A program made the position numbers and the translations under genes. A stretch of 64,000 nt of DNA from Saxidomus purpurata. Lineage: Eukaryota > Mollusca > Bivalvia > Venerida > Veneridae. How positions within the stretch are numbered: position 1 is the first letter of the stretch; each line of letters starts with the position of its first letter. The notes under the pieces are model-generated. The model searched no databases. It was not told the origin of the DNA and was given only the letters and a program-made list of their open reading frames with translations. The stretch lies in the NCBI GenBank assembly GCA_022818135.1, contig JAFMSR010000012.1, positions 11,929,157 to 11,993,156 of the forward strand, given 5' to 3'. This document shows, one piece after another, positions 24,260-37,057 of the stretch.

Positions 24260-24864
24260 CTGTCAAAACAAAAAGTACAATTAACACAGTAAAGACAATT
24301 TCTTTTAATTACCCTTTGCACTTTCTCATGTTTATCAAGATGGGTATGATATGCCTTCACAACTCCAAGAGAGAGAAACTGCAATAAAGGTTCGGTGTTG
24401 AATGAATAAATCTGCACAAATTTGAAATTCTGTCAGTAAAAGTGGCCTGAAGAGAGTTTTCACCACATTATCCTTTAGTGTGACTACAGGACCTTGATGC
24501 TAACATCCTCTTGAGATCATCATAAATGCAGATGTTCTGAGTGACCTTATCAGATGACTAGGTAAGCTCTACATTGATTTTTGCAAGTATTTTCATTGCA
24601 GGGGTAACCTAGTTTTTGATCCAGTATGATAAAATTATTATGCAACTGTCAAATTATCAGGATAAACATCTTTAAGAGTTACTAGGATTGTTAAAATGTT
24701 TCTTTTTTTGACCAGATGACCTAGTTTTTTACTCAAAAACTTGACATTCTGTTCATATTCAATGTTTTCATTGTACACTGTGGTACATTCTATAATGTGC
24801 ACACTTGCAATCCTCTGTAACAGTTTAATAGTCCCATTTTTTAATGTGAAAACTTGATACATAC
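24260..24864 (-). other. ANKRD11/12: Intron 2
   Basis: A short intron between two phase-compatible exons. A fragment resembling element B core ('gacctagtttttgat', 'gacctagttttttac') sits near 24,608-24,735. No genes seen. Confidence 0.75.
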
Positions 24865-24958
24865 CATCATCGTCATGTGTAGGTGATGCTGGAGACAGCA
24901 ACTTTCTCTTCATACCCTTGTCATCTGGTTGTGGGGTTCTGACAATGAAAGGCTTCTC
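24865..24958 (-). CDS. ANKRD11/12: ANKRD11/12-like, coding exon 2
   Basis: This exon encodes residues 11-41 plus one base. The acceptor is TTTCTATTGTAG before 24,958, phase 0. The donor is GATG|GTATGT. It encodes EKPFIVRTPQPDDKGMKRKL followed by LSPASPTHDDD. The EKP...MKRKL(L/P) spacing mirrors the vertebrate N-terminus, where MVEKP and MKRKLPFT lie in the same order. A downstream Met (residue 26) is an alternative start if exon 1 is skipped. Confidence 0.9.
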
Positions 24959-25993
24959 CTACAATAGAAAAGCCGTTGATTCATATCCCGTCTATACTAA
25001 CATTAATTCCCTATAGAGCTACGATATCGTGCAGACGACATACCCTGATAGGAAGTGGTGTTTCCCAACACGGGAGCATAAACTTCATTGAAGTCACTTG
25101 GCAAGCCTTGACTAAACTTGGTGGAATTTATGAGTATATAAAGATTTGGATCTTTCAGGGGCGGCTGATACATGCTTAATTTACGTTCAGCATCTCACGG
25201 GATGTGTGCGATCATGCAACAGCATCTGCACACTACGATGATCAAACCTGTCATTTTCAGGCCACAAAATGTAACTAGAAAACATTGTTCCTCACGTTCA
25301 TGATGGTTAAACAAAATGTTTGAAAACAATCCCAGAGACATTTCAATCTTAGACTGGCCTGAAATTCATCCAGTAATAATTTAGAAGGTCTCTAATGAAT
25401 TATGGCGAATCGCTAATTAGAGATCAACAACGATTCCGAGAAATTTCCTTTTTTTTATTATTTACATTGCCAAAGACATTAATTTTCCCAGAGGTTTAAA
25501 TTTCCTCAACACCTAAAACTTCTCTGACATGTCCCTTATGTTGCAAAAAAGATTGTTTCTTGACGTTGTTTCAACGATGTGTGTCACTCCTGATTCCTGT
25601 TTTTACTCGTTAAAATGAGTCAAACATCTGCACAATACAGGAAACTGTACAGTGTGCACACGTCAATAAAATGATGTCATGCCTTCCTAGGTGAGTAACT
25701 CACATTTCTCATTACAACACAATCATGCAGTCATGTACTCTAATCAAAACTGATATTACATCTGACTTTAAGACAATGTGTCTGAATTTGCCTTTTTATC
25801 TAAGCAATATAATCAATGAAATGACCTTGAAAAAGTTCAAGGTCATTACACAGAAGATTTCAAGGTTTTACGAGATTAGACTTTCCTCTTCCTGCACAAT
25901 AAAATAACTGCTCATGAGCCACCTGTAAATTTGGTAATGTAAAAGTGTTCATTGGCCAGTTAATTTTTATTTTATGCTGTTAACCTTAAGAAA

Positions 25994-26934
25994 AACAAGA
26001 GCTGTCCCTCACAAGTGACAAATGCCCTCAAAAGAGGTGTCTCACAGTCTTTGTCCTCTCCATGTGCTCAATAATTGTGGTATGTAATTTTAAAATCCAT
26101 GCGACACATCGGCTTGATGTGCTTGACATTTGTGCCACGTTAATTTTAAATCAATCAATGCATGACAAAGTTATAGTACGGACACGAATGTGTGCATATA
26201 TACAGGATTCCATTACCTTCAAGCTCTAAGTGTGACCTTGACCTTTGAGGTAGGAACGTGGGTCTTGCACGCAAGACATCGTCTTGATGTGCTTGACATT
26301 TGTGCCAAGTTATTTCAAAATCCTTCAATGCATGATAAAGTTATAATCCGGACAGGAATGTGTGCATATATACAGGATTCCACTACCTTCAAACTCTAAG
26401 TGTGACCTTGACCTTTGAGGAAGGAACGTGGGTCTTGCACGCGACACGTCGTCTTGATGTGCTAGACGTTTGTGCCAAGTTATTTTAAAATCCATCAATG
26501 CATGACAAAGTTACAGTCCTGACACGAATGTGTGCATAAATAGAGGATTCCAGTGTGACCTTGACTTTTGAGGTAGGGATGTGGGTCTTGCACGCGACAT
26601 GTCGTCTTGATGTGCTTGAAATTTGTGCCAAGTTATTTTAAAATCCTTCAATGCATGACAAAGTTACAGTCCGAACACGAATGTGTGCCTATATACAGGA
26701 TTACATTACCTTCAAACTCCAAGTGTGACCTTGACCTTTGAGGTAGGGACATGGGTCTTGCACGTGACACGTCGTCTTGATGTGCAAGACATTTGTGCCA
26801 AGTTATTTTAAAATCCTTCAATGCATGACAGAGTTACAGTCCGGACACGAATTTGTAAGTGGGGACCCACAGATGGACGAACGCACAGACGGACAGTGCG
26901 ATTTTAATATGCCGCCCTTCAGGCGCATAAAAAA
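25994..26934 (+). mobile_element. Tandem-core element D
   Basis: It starts ACAAGAGCTGTCCCTCACAA and ends GCCCTTCAGGCGCATAAAAA. The core has about five units of 155-175 bp. Each includes GTGTGACCTTGACCTTTGAG, 'gtcgtcttgatgtgct', 'aatgcatgac' and 'atatatacagga'. The third full unit has lost about 20 bp. A GC-richer tail ('cacagatggacgaacgcaca') follows the core. It is another pearl/Helitron-like architecture, with no coding. Confidence 0.8.
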
Positions 26935-28164
26935 CACCCAAAACCCTGAAATTATATAGAAAATGTCAGTTGTGGCAGCTGGGTTCTTTAAAAGCCTGAG
27001 AGTTTATGTCAGTCTGATCTACATCTTTAAAATCTGATATTTCTACAATTACCATGCACTGTTATCAGGTTTCACTGACCACTTGGCATATATTCAAGTA
27101 GAAAACATTGCAAAAATGAAAGCCACACCAGAGAGCAGTTGGTGATTAACTTGACTGAAAACTAGGCCACCTTTATCAACATAGATCTAAGACAGCCTAA
27201 ACATAGCTTTCAAACAACCTTGTCTTAATACTTTATTGTATTCATGAAACAATAAAGTCAAATTAATTTGCATTGAAATTTTATTTTGCATGGAAATTAA
27301 ACAGGAAATTAATTGTATTATGTAGCATTTGCTATGAAAAACAATGTTATCATGTTCCCAAGAAATTCTGGAAAATTTATAATGAACAATGTATGTTTAG
27401 AGTTTTAGACAGCTACTTTCATGGGTTTCATGGGGTTTATCACCGCTTTCAGCAGCATTTTGTTTACATATATATACAGACAGATCACACCATCATCCTA
27501 GACTCCTGTTCTCCACAAGGAACATACAACTTTCTCACATACAGATTTAGGTCAATAGCAGGACTCAAACTCATGTGAACTGTTGTAGCCGAATGTTTTT
27601 TGAGACTCGCCCTTCTTACTCAACAGACAGAAGCCCCGCCTTCATCAGCATTTTTCCTAAATGTCTTATTCCTCCTTCCCATTGTCAACAAAAGTTCTTT
27701 TCACCACACATACTGTCCTTTTTTACAAAACAGTATACGATTAGGGGCCCTAGATACCTCAACTTTGTTTACCGAATATTTAAGTTATAAATAGAAATAA
27801 ATCTGAACTTCATTAAAATATACAACCTCTTACAACAGTTTAGTAAGTATCCGGCTTGGTAAATGGTCAGGTATCAAACGTTTACAAATGTAGGTCAATT
27901 TACTGGTTTGACCTAAGGCAGTTAGACAACTTGACAAACACATCAAGTCTTGATGAACAACATCTTTATATGCTACTATAGATTAGTTATAAATTTGTCA
28001 ACTTTTATCATTCAAACCACTGGGAGAAAAGGACCTGTATATATCCCCACATAATCATATATAAAGATACATCCATCTATATATGATACCCTCGTATCTT
28101 GTTTTTTTTTTAAACATTCATGGGTAAGTGTCTGCATGCATTGTCAGTTATAACTAGTGCAACT

Positions 28165-29363
28165 AGAGCTATCACTAAATGTGATTAATACCCCCAAAAG
28201 GATTGCTTTATAAACTGAAGAAGTTCGTAGTAACATAATACCTTGCAAACAAACTAAAAAGAGATATTGTTCTTAGCAGTTCCTCTCATTGTGCTTGACC
28301 ATTGTATGAAGTTGTATTGAATTCCAACTTGTAGTTTTCGAAAAATGCTCCAGACAGGGAAAAGTAACAAAGGGCAATAACACTGTAATTAGTCAAGATG
28401 GAGTTATGGTTCCTGTGCACTGCACTCCCTCTCACTGTGCTTGACCATTGTATGAAGTTGTATTGAATTCCAACCAGAAGTTTTCAAGTTATGCTCCGGA
28501 CAAGGAAAAGTAACAAAAGGGTAATAACTCTGTAATGAGTCAAGATGGAGTTATAGTTCCTGTGCACTGCACTTCCTCCAAAGTGCTGATCATTGTATGA
28601 AGTTGTATTGAATTCCAAGTTGTAGTTTTCAAGTTATGCTCCGGACAAGGAAAAGTAACAAAGGGCAATAACTCTGTAATTAGTCAAGATGGAGTTATAG
28701 TTCTTGTGCACTGCACTTCCTCTCAATGTGCTTGACCATTGTATGAAGTTGTATTGATTTCCAACTTGTAGTTTTCAAGTTATGCTCCGGACAAGGAAAA
28801 GTAACAAAGGGCAATAACTCAGTAAATACTCAAGATAGAGTTATAGTTCTTGTACACTGCACTTCCTCTGAGTGTGCTTGATCATTGTATGAAGTTGTAT
28901 TGAATTCCAACCAGTAGTTTTCAAGTTATGCTCCGGACAAGGAAAAGTAACAAAGGGCAATAACTCTGTAATTAGTCAAGATGGAGTTATGGTTCTTGCG
29001 CACTGCACTTCCTCTCAATGTAGTTGACCATTGTATGAAGTTGTATTGAATTCCAACTTGTAGTTTTCAAGTTATGCTCCGGACAAGGAAAAGTAACAAA
29101 GGGCAATAACTCTGTAATTAGTGAAGATGGAGTTATAGTTCTTGTGCACTGCACTTCCTCTCAATGTGCTTGACCATTGTATGAAGTTGTATTGAATTCC
29201 AACTAGTAGTTTTCAAATTATGCCCGGACAAGGAAAAGCAACAGACCGCCCGACCGACCGACCGACCGACCGACCGACCGACCGACCGACCAACCGACCG
29301 ACCGACCGACCAACCACCGGGTGACTCCTATATACCCCCCTAAACTTCGTTTTGGGGGTATAA
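28165..29363 (+). mobile_element. Tandem-core element C, copy 2, with (CCGA)n
   Basis: Same family and orientation as copy 1. After 'ggattgctttataaactgaa' there are about seven core units near 145 bp that are almost identical to each other ('gtaacaaagggcaataactc' in each). A (CCGA)n run occupies about 29,244-29,315. The element ends with the same hairpin TATACCCCCC...GTTTTGGGGGTATA at about 29,331-29,363. More units and higher internal identity than copy 1 suggest a more recent expansion. Confidence 0.85.
29244..29315 (+). repeat. (CCGA)n microsatellite
   Basis: A tetranucleotide array with a few CCAA variants lies between the core repeats and the terminal hairpin of element C copy 2. Copy 1 holds only a short degenerate version at the same place, so the array grew after insertion. 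Confidence 0.9.
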
Positions 29364-30639
29364 ATATCACAAGAAAACCCTGTGTGATCATGTAAGTTCT
29401 AACATTATATTAAAATTGAAGTTTTCCATGCCATAGGCTGTCTTTTTTTTTCTTTCCGACAGGTGAAATGATTTGATTACAGAAAATCAATGTTGTAATC
29501 TAAACATGAAGTTTGCATTTAAGTTAGATCTCTGAGGATGATAGTGGTAACATGTTGTCAAGGTTGGAAGACACCAAGCTAAGGGCAAAAATGTATGCCA
29601 AATAAATCTCCCTACAACGATGTAGAAAAAAATCAGGGTAAAAATGTTCAGGCAGATATGATCTGCACCCGCTCGCAAACGCAGAATCATTTGCCGTAAA
29701 CAACATTAACCTGTGTGATGCGGTCCTGTAGCTATTTGTTGGATGCACAACCCATATGGCTTGTGGAGGCTGAATGATCTAGGGCATTCTAAATTTGCAT
29801 GGCAAAACCATGTCAGTGTACGAAATAGGTTTGAATCCCCGACTTCTATAGCATAACAAATCTGAAATAACATTAACATCTGTGACATAAAAACCAAACA
29901 AGTTTCATAATTTATGCGAAGAAGCATTATTCGTGTGATTATTTGCATGACTAAAACACACGTAACATCATAACAATCATATCAATCTGTTCTAAAGTAA
30001 CATCTGGTAGTTTCATATTAATCTTTCATCATTTCTATCCATACCAGAGAGATATTCCTGAAACCTTTAGTGTTCTTTTTACTAATGTACCAGTATAATT
30101 TTACATTAAAACAATGACATAGCCCCAGGGGCTTCTATAAAGACTTTAATGGTGCTGGAATCATTTGCAACAGAAGTTTTATTGTAAAGGTGAGTGTACA
30201 AGTAATTTCAGTCTTCACTTGTACTAATAAAAGCGTTTCCATTCAACCTGGTGTTTTGGCAGATTCCTTGGCATTGAACATTCTTGATCTCTTGCCATAT
30301 CTGACATGCTCTTCCATTACCTGCTACCGTTGAGTTTTTCAGATGTGTAAATAACAACACAGATCCACAATGTAGGTACTATTTTTGTATCAAAATTACT
30401 TTAATAGAATCATCTGTTTTCTGAATGTTACGCAGTTTTAATCTTACTGCTACATTAAGGCACACAAGAGTAACTCGGCAAAAAATAATCTCGGGGTAAA
30501 AAGTACTGGGTTTGACACACAGCAAATTTTAAAAACTGAGCTTTGGTTTTTGGGCTGCTTGGTCCCAAACTTATGACCTGCAATCTATGAGAGGTAACAG
30601 TGATTTCAAATCAGTAACTCTATCAAATCGAATTTGAAT
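29364..30639. other. Intron 1 sequence with a SINE-like head
   Basis: A fragment at 29,640-29,700 ('gatctgcacccgctcgcaaa', 'cgcagaatcattt') resembles the interspersed repeat near 19,900-19,990 in reverse orientation. A tRNA-like head lies at 29,755-29,850. The rest has nothing recognised. Confidence 0.4.
29755..29850 (+). mobile_element. Possible tRNA-derived SINE head
   Basis: GGTTTGAATCCCCG at about 29,829 matches a Pol III B box. An A-box-like 'tgaatgatctagggc' lies about 55 bp upstream. No functional tRNA fold is evident. Confidence 0.35.
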
Positions 30640-30809
30640 ACAGTAAAACCTGTTTTATCGGCCACCTTAGAAACTTTCTTTTTGTGGCATTTTTATAATC
30701 ATCCTTTGGTCCCCAATAGCATGTATTATAGAAAACCTGGTTAAACTAGACAACCTGCTTAAGTCATCGAGTGGTCTGGGAAGATGTCAGATAAGACAGG
30801 TTTTACTGC
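30640..30809. mobile_element. MITE with ACAGTAAAACCTGT ends, copy 3
   Basis: Left end ACAGTAAAACCTGTTTTATC; right end GATAAGACAGGTTTTACTG. The arms are inverted with one mismatch over 19 bp. Total is about 170 bp, same family as 17.9 kb. Confidence 0.8.
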
Positions 30810-31407
30810 ACATTGCACTCCCCATCTGCATCAAAAGGAATTCTCAATGGGCAGGCTATAATAACAATGTGTTGTAAATTATGAATGACTTACAATAAGG
30901 GAAATAGATCAGGTCAAGTGCAAGACTCTCTGCAAAAGGCTTTTGAAACTATGAGCCCATACCCATAAAAATACTACAACTTTGGACATCTTTAAAAGCA
31001 ATTCATCAACACTTTGACCTACATAACAATCTTTCTGAAGATTTCTTTTTTTTCCTCTTTAATCAGACAATTCTCAGAAACTTTCATTACATTTCAGCAA
31101 TTTTCTACATATTGGATTTTCAATATAAACAACCTTGTAAAAATGCAAAAAAATGCAGGATTTCCCCTATTTCTTGAAATCAGCACAGCTGTAAATGAAG
31201 GAATATTACTTCATTGCATCTCTAGTACTGTTCCAGTGGTAAATCAATATTCCAGATCCTCTACAAAGCTGATGACTGTCACTAACAGAAGTTTTCGAAA
31301 TGGCAAAGAGACCTGGACAAATCTAAATCCCCCATTAAAGCAGGAAGAACTGTCCATGCCTAAGGTCTAATGTTCAGTCTCTCCATTTTAATATCAACTC
31401 AAAGAAA

Positions 31408-31760
31408 AAACAAGAGCTCTTTGTAAAACATGTATGCCCCCTTTGATGCAATCAGTAATGTTGAAAAAGCAATATATGTGGCATGATAAAAGTTCCAGTG
31501 GCATTAACCTTTGGCCTACTGACCTCAAAATAATCAGGGGTCATCTGCTGGTCACGCCAAACCTCAACACCAAGTTTCAAGATGCTAGTCCTACACATTC
31601 TGTATCTTGACCTACTTAACTCCAATTCAACAGGTCTTATCTGCTGGTCACGACCAACCTCCTCATTAATTTTCAAGATGCTAGGCCCACTTGTCCTCTA
31701 GTTATGGTCTGGAAACCATTTTGAATATCGACTAAGACCCATATTGCAATGCGTATCGTA
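31408..31760 (+). mobile_element. Fragment of a tandem-core type element
   Basis: It starts with AACAAGAGCTCTTTGTAAAA, similar to the start of element D. It then holds two diverged units containing 'atctgctggtcacg' and 'tttcaagatgctag'. The right end is not recognised, so it is probably truncated. Confidence 0.5.
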
Positions 31761-31789
31761 TCGGAAGTAGACTGGCAATACACAGCGCT

Positions 31790-32324
31790 ACTAAACAAGG
31801 TGGGTTAGCTAGCTACCTTATGCTAAACAAATGGTAAATTGGCTGGCATACCTTAGTAATCTTACGCTAAACAAGAGGTGGGTTAGCTAGCTACCTTAAG
31901 CTATACAAGAGGTAGGTTAGCTAGCTACCTTATGCTATACAAGAGGTAGGTTAGCTAGCTACCTTATGCTATACAAGAGGTAGGTTAGCTAGCTACCTTA
32001 TGCTAAACAAATGGTAAATTGGCTGGCATACCTTAGTAATCTTACGCTAAACAAGAGGTGGGTTAGCTAGCTACCTTAAGCTAAACAAGAGGTAGGTTAG
32101 CTAGCTACCTAATGCTAAACAAGAGGTAGGTTAGGTAGCTACCTTATGCTAAACAAATGGTAAATTGGCTGGCATACCTTAGTAACCTTACGCTAAACAA
32201 AAGGTGGGTAAGTTAGCTACCTTAAGCTAAACAAGAGGTGGGTTAGGTAGCTACCTTAAGCTAAACAAGAGGTAGGTTAGGTAGCTACCTTATGCTAAAC
32301 CAGAGGAAGGTTAGCAGGCTACCT
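31790..32324 (+). repeat. 33-bp minisatellite with compound units
   Basis: The tandem unit is about 33 bp of the form 'aacaagaggtaggttagcta' plus 'gctaccttatgct'. A variant block beginning 'atggtaaattggctggcata' recurs near 31,831, 32,011 and 32,157, giving a second-level period of roughly 150-180 bp. The small palindrome TTAGCTAGCTA occurs in most units. The array is interrupted at its right end by the CAGGG element. Confidence 0.9.
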
Positions 32325-33405
32325 CAGGGTTCCCTCTGGGTCAATTTTAGTTTGCGCCAACAAATTCGCCAATCAGAAAAAGTTTGCGCCAATGGCTCCA
32401 AAGTTGGAGCCACTAGTCTTCAAAGGCTACAGAACACACTGGAGAGGAGTCATACCACTTGTAGTTAAGATTTGATTGCATGATAGCAAACACTGTATAT
32501 AGATCTAAATGATGCGAAATTTATTTCAAACATTTTTGTAAATTTTCAAGGGTCAAAATTTCATTTTCTGGAGCCAGGATGAGGCTTCAATGGCTATGGC
32601 ACAGATACTCGAGGATTGCATATCATAATTTTCTGTTCGTGTTTTGCAGCAACATGAACCCAAAAATGAAAGTAACAGTTAGCATTCCTCGTTTGACACA
32701 TATTTTCGCGACCTCGCATGTCCGTGAACTTATTTTCGTACATTAATGTTTCTTCGATTTTAGCGATTTAAACAGTTTTAAATTAAACAAAATGTGTCCA
32801 AAAGTATGTTCAATGGTTTAAAATAAGTACTGATAAGTATTAACGAATACTGAAGGTTTTGAAGGCGCCGAATATTGCCAAAGATATATTCATGTAGAGA
32901 AAAAATTTAGAGATTGCACCATGTAAATCAATAATTTAATTACCGACCCAAAAAAACAATGCCGAAATTATAAGTCTGTTATGACACGTGATTATCGGAA
33001 AAACGGGTATACATGAATTGTGTTATGATCGCCGAGGCGCAATCTGTGAATTACAAAGTAACAATACACCGCGTCGTGTCAACCAAGCAACGCTAATTAA
33101 ATCCGTGTTACAAACAACGATATTATAAATTCGCAGGTCTATCATATTTCGTTTTATGATTGTTTATCAATTAACACCTCTGATCACGCCCGAGACGGCC
33201 ACGTGCGCATTATCAGATAGCGTCTAATTAGCCCGCCTTCTTCCGTAAGCTAGCCAACAGGCGGCGATCGATTTTTGATTGACACGTCGAAATTGCCGAG
33301 ATTATTTTGTTGGCGCCACTAAAATTCGCCAACTGAAAGAATTTAGCGCCAGAATTTATTTTTTGTCGCATTTGGCGCCATTGGCGACCGACAGCGGGAA
33401 CCCTG
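32325..33405. mobile_element. 1.08-kb CAGGG-ended inverted-repeat element, copy 1
   Basis: Left terminus CAGGGTTCCCTCTGGGTC; right terminus reads, in complement, CAGGGTTCCCGCTGTCGGTC. Further in, both ends have GCGCCAA/TTGGCGC-rich stretches that are mutually complementary ('agtttgcgccaacaaattcg' against 'ttggcgccactaaaattcgc'). The flanks carry CTACCT directly at both sides, as a target duplication would, though the host array is itself repetitive. CAGGG termini are frequent in hAT-type DNA transposons (family knowledge). No transposase frame is present. Confidence 0.8.
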
Positions 33406-33435
33406 CTACCTTACAGGGGTAGATTGGCACTTAGT

Positions 33436-33596
33436 ACAGCCTAACCTGTCTTAAGCGACCACACTGGGAAGCTGAAAATGTGTTCTCTTCAGCCAGGTGG
33501 TCTCTCAACTCAGGATAAATTGCTATCATCTTAAATTACAAGGAAGGAATATTAAATGGTTGCATACGTCAGGTGGTTGCATGCGCAGTTGACTGT
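33436..33596. mobile_element. MITE with ACAG(N)CTAACCTGT ends, copy 4
   Basis: Left end ACAGCCTAACCTGTCTTAAG with GCGACCAC; the right end in complement is ACAGTCAACTGCGCATGCAA followed by CCACC. These are diverged inverted ends of the same family as 17.9 and 30.6 kb. It ends about 200 bp from the CAGGG element. Confidence 0.55.
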
Positions 33597-34482
33597 ATTT
33601 ATATAATCAATCAGAGAATAACAGAACCAAAAGCAACAGCAGCTGCTGTTTGTGTCCTGGTCCTAGTTGAAGCATCTCTCATGGCAAATAATCCATTTCT
33701 GTCCTCTTATGTTATTGTTAATACTGCTACAACCTACAGAAGCTGTTTAGGAAATGGTGAAAGTGTGTTAATTTATAATCAATAGAATTATACAAAATTC
33801 AATTAACATCAAACATGCACCGAGAAAATTGTTTCTCTTCATGAAAAAAAACGGTATTTAATTGGAATTTGGACAGAGAAAGACATTTGCTGTAAGCTGA
33901 TTACAGTGTATGGGCCATTATGAATCAGATTCCAATAAACCCAAAGTCAGAAGCATAATTATGCAACATCTTTAAAACAACATGAATGCAGGGGAAAGAC
34001 ACAGCTGCAATTAGATGTAAATAAGACAGGCAAAGCTGAGAGCTATAATCAGCAACATGACTGTCTCTCACCAAACTCTGCAAAGGGGCAAACATTTTGA
34101 AATTTGTAACATAACTCTAACCATATCAGCCATTTATATTCTAATTATCTACCATGGACAAAGATCGAATCCCAGAGAGGCCTTGTCAATAGTAACAACA
34201 GCTTCTGTTAGTTATCTTATATTTGACATGCATGACCAACTTTACTAGGGTTAAGTATTAGTTGTATCATAGTTCATATCTATATATAAGATACCTTGCT
34301 TAGTGCAAGGGGTGGAGCTTAAAACTATACTCTATCTGAAATACATCACAGCTAGTACAGTTGCATATATGAAATTGGCCATGATAAAAATCAGGTAGAG
34401 AACTGATTCCTCAAACAAGTTACAACTTCGAGGTTACCCCTTGAATAAGCATTACTACGTATTCTCACAAACCGTTCTCTAT

Positions 34483-34683
34483 GCAGGGCATTTTTTCCAA
34501 GTTTGAGGAGGGCACCCTAGCCCCTCAATTTGGGGAAAATGTAAGTGATTATTAGTAAATGGGGACACACTTAAATACTGGAGTAAAGTCACAGTTTTGG
34601 GGAAAAATGCATGATTTTAAAGAGATTTTAGTTGGGGAAGACGCCCTATACCGGCCTCGATATAGAAGGTAAAAATGCCCTGC
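34483..34683. mobile_element. 201-bp MITE with GCAGGGCATTTTT ends
   Basis: Left end GCAGGGCATTTTTT, right end AAAAATGCCCTGC: perfect inverted ends of 13 bp. The flank TAT occurs on both sides. The interior is A/G-rich with several 'ggggaa' phrases. The termini differ from the other families in the window. Confidence 0.8.
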
Positions 34684-35755
34684 TATGTATAAAGTGATGT
34701 TGGAGTTGAGTTTGCTGCGCTTTTTTTTTCAATTTCTCCCACAGCAGGAAGAAAAAACTTTTCAAGAATGGATTGAAATAAATCAGCAAACTCCAGACAG
34801 TATTTGACTTGCAATATCTTTTTGGACACAGCCTTAAAGCCTAAAGATTTCATGCACTGCATAATTATGCATCTTTTCCAAAACATTAAACCTGGCGAGC
34901 TACACATTTTCTCAATCATTTATAAACAAGTAATCATTGCATGTCTTGCATGTCTTATACTCTTAATTTAGATTCTAGATACAGTAATGCAAGTATAAAT
35001 TACATAAAAACTTTGCTGAAACATGAAAGAAAAAACCGAAGCTGTAATGCACATGATATATAATATTAACACGTCAACCACTAGGTCAACCACTTCTTCC
35101 TTTTATGGAACTATCAAGTACAATATGACTCACATATAACTTACTTATCAATGACAACAAAATATCCACCAGAGTTGGCATAAAGTTATTTATAACAGAA
35201 ACAGATCTTCCCAATCTATGAATCCCTCAGTTATCCTTAGTCGGTATGATAGCAAATTTATGTATAGCCTATAAAATCCGACCAAAGATTGAGAACAAGC
35301 ACAACAAGCAAAGACATCTACGAATTTTATCATTCAAGGGCTGTAACTTGGTCAATAATTATGTATAAATTTTCAAAGAAGTTCTATCTACTGATGGGAA
35401 ACAGGTGCACATGAACATTGTGACATTCTACAGACATATATAAATCCATTTTCAACTATGTATTCCATCATAAGAGATATAAACAGCATTTTAAGTACCA
35501 TCACATTAAATTGTGATGAGACAATGTCATGTTATCACAAACAGTTCAAGGCAGGCAGTGTTTTCAGATAACTGACACAAATTCACCTTGAACAGAATTT
35601 TACATAGTTACTATTTTTCTTACTTTTTAACTAGCAAAAACTCATGACATGTTCCAATTTCAATGGCAAATTCTTATATACGTTACACTTTTTATACCCT
35701 TGAATTAGAAACAACAGAATATTAAATACCCTTCAATAAGTAACAATAGAACATG

Positions 35756-36577
35756 GTTCATACAGAAGTTCCGAGACAAAATTCAAGTACTTTTCAAGGA
35801 CTTTTTTCTAATTTTCAAGGACTAAAATGATGCAAAAAATCGGACTTCATGTCGGGATACATAGTTAAATGTCGCCTTAAATCATATTTGGAAGACAATG
35901 TAATATGTATCTTGGTTATTCAAATTAATATCAAGCAAAATACATGTTGTCTTGATAATCGCAATATTTACTTGTTATTCAAATCTAGATTTTTTGTCAT
36001 GAGGAACGACTGTATTGACTCATTGGAACGTTCATAATTTTGTCAGATTTTGTTTATCATGTTAATGAATGCTTTTTTTCACGTTGATGACTCTTCAACG
36101 CATTTTCCCCCATAATGTGCTATGTCTATAAGTTTATCTAACACAACGCAAGTACACTTGTGTTTGTTCCCCTTAAATTCCTTTATCCATGCTTTATAAC
36201 TATCGTTTGTGAGCAATGTCGATGAGAAAATGCATTTTCACAAATTTTCCGCGACCATGACTTTTGGTAAAGGGAAGTCACTCCGGGAGCAAGCGTGTCT
36301 AAATTCCCGAATCCGGTACGTAGTTGATACATCACACGTGAGCATGTTCAATGGACTGATACGGATAGACCGTTTTCTCGTCATTTTAAGGCGTGATACA
36401 ATTATTTTGGACGTTTCTTTACGTGGAACATACAAATTCAATGACTTTTACAGAAATTCACTAGTTTAATTTTTAAATTAAAGTACTTCTCAAGGACTTT
36501 TTCCCAGCACAGAATTCAAGTACTTTTCAAGCACTTAGCATCAAATTCAAGTACTTTTCAAGGCCTGTGCAAACCAT
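35756..36577. repeat. Element bounded by 'ttcaagtacttttcaagg' repeats
   Basis: The phrase AATTCAAGTACTTTTCAAGG occurs at about 35,780. It recurs three times near 36,480-36,565 with variants. A similar clustering at both ends of an 0.8-kb block suggests an insertion with repeated termini. An 86-codon plus-strand frame and a 67-codon minus frame overlap between them and have no recognised domain. Borders are uncertain. Confidence 0.4.
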
Positions 36578-37057
36578 GTAGAATATTCTAAGTATTTTGA
36601 GCATAAAAAGGGACTTAACTGAAAATTATGAAATTGATGATGGGCACATTTTAAAATTTTCTACAATTACAGTTCTATGGACTGTATTATCAATGTATCC
36701 TCAGGTACGCAGAACCAAAGAAAAACCGTGCTACTACATTGCGCTACTCTAGCTTCTTAGACGGACTCCAAGAGTTCCTGCGAGGACTTTTCTTTTTTTT
36801 TCAAGTTTATTTTCGGGTTACAACAGCGCAGAGAGTAAACAAACATTATCATGATTATATTTCAGAATCGAAAGCTATTTACTGCAAGTGATGAATAAAT
36901 CCAGTTTATCAGTGCGTAAGTAATGCTCAGACAATAAAATATTGACCGAATTATGGACCGAAATGCGCAACTCCCAATACAATAGGTCCTATTTTATTAA
37001 TTTAGTAAACTTGTGGAGGATAAATTGGTATGAGGTATATCTGAATAAATCTTAACA

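Noticed and set aside
31014..31370. 118-codon plus-strand frame
   Set aside because: Unrecognisable, low-complexity Phe/Ser/Ile-rich start, antisense to the intron of a clear gene, and no splice or polyadenylation context.
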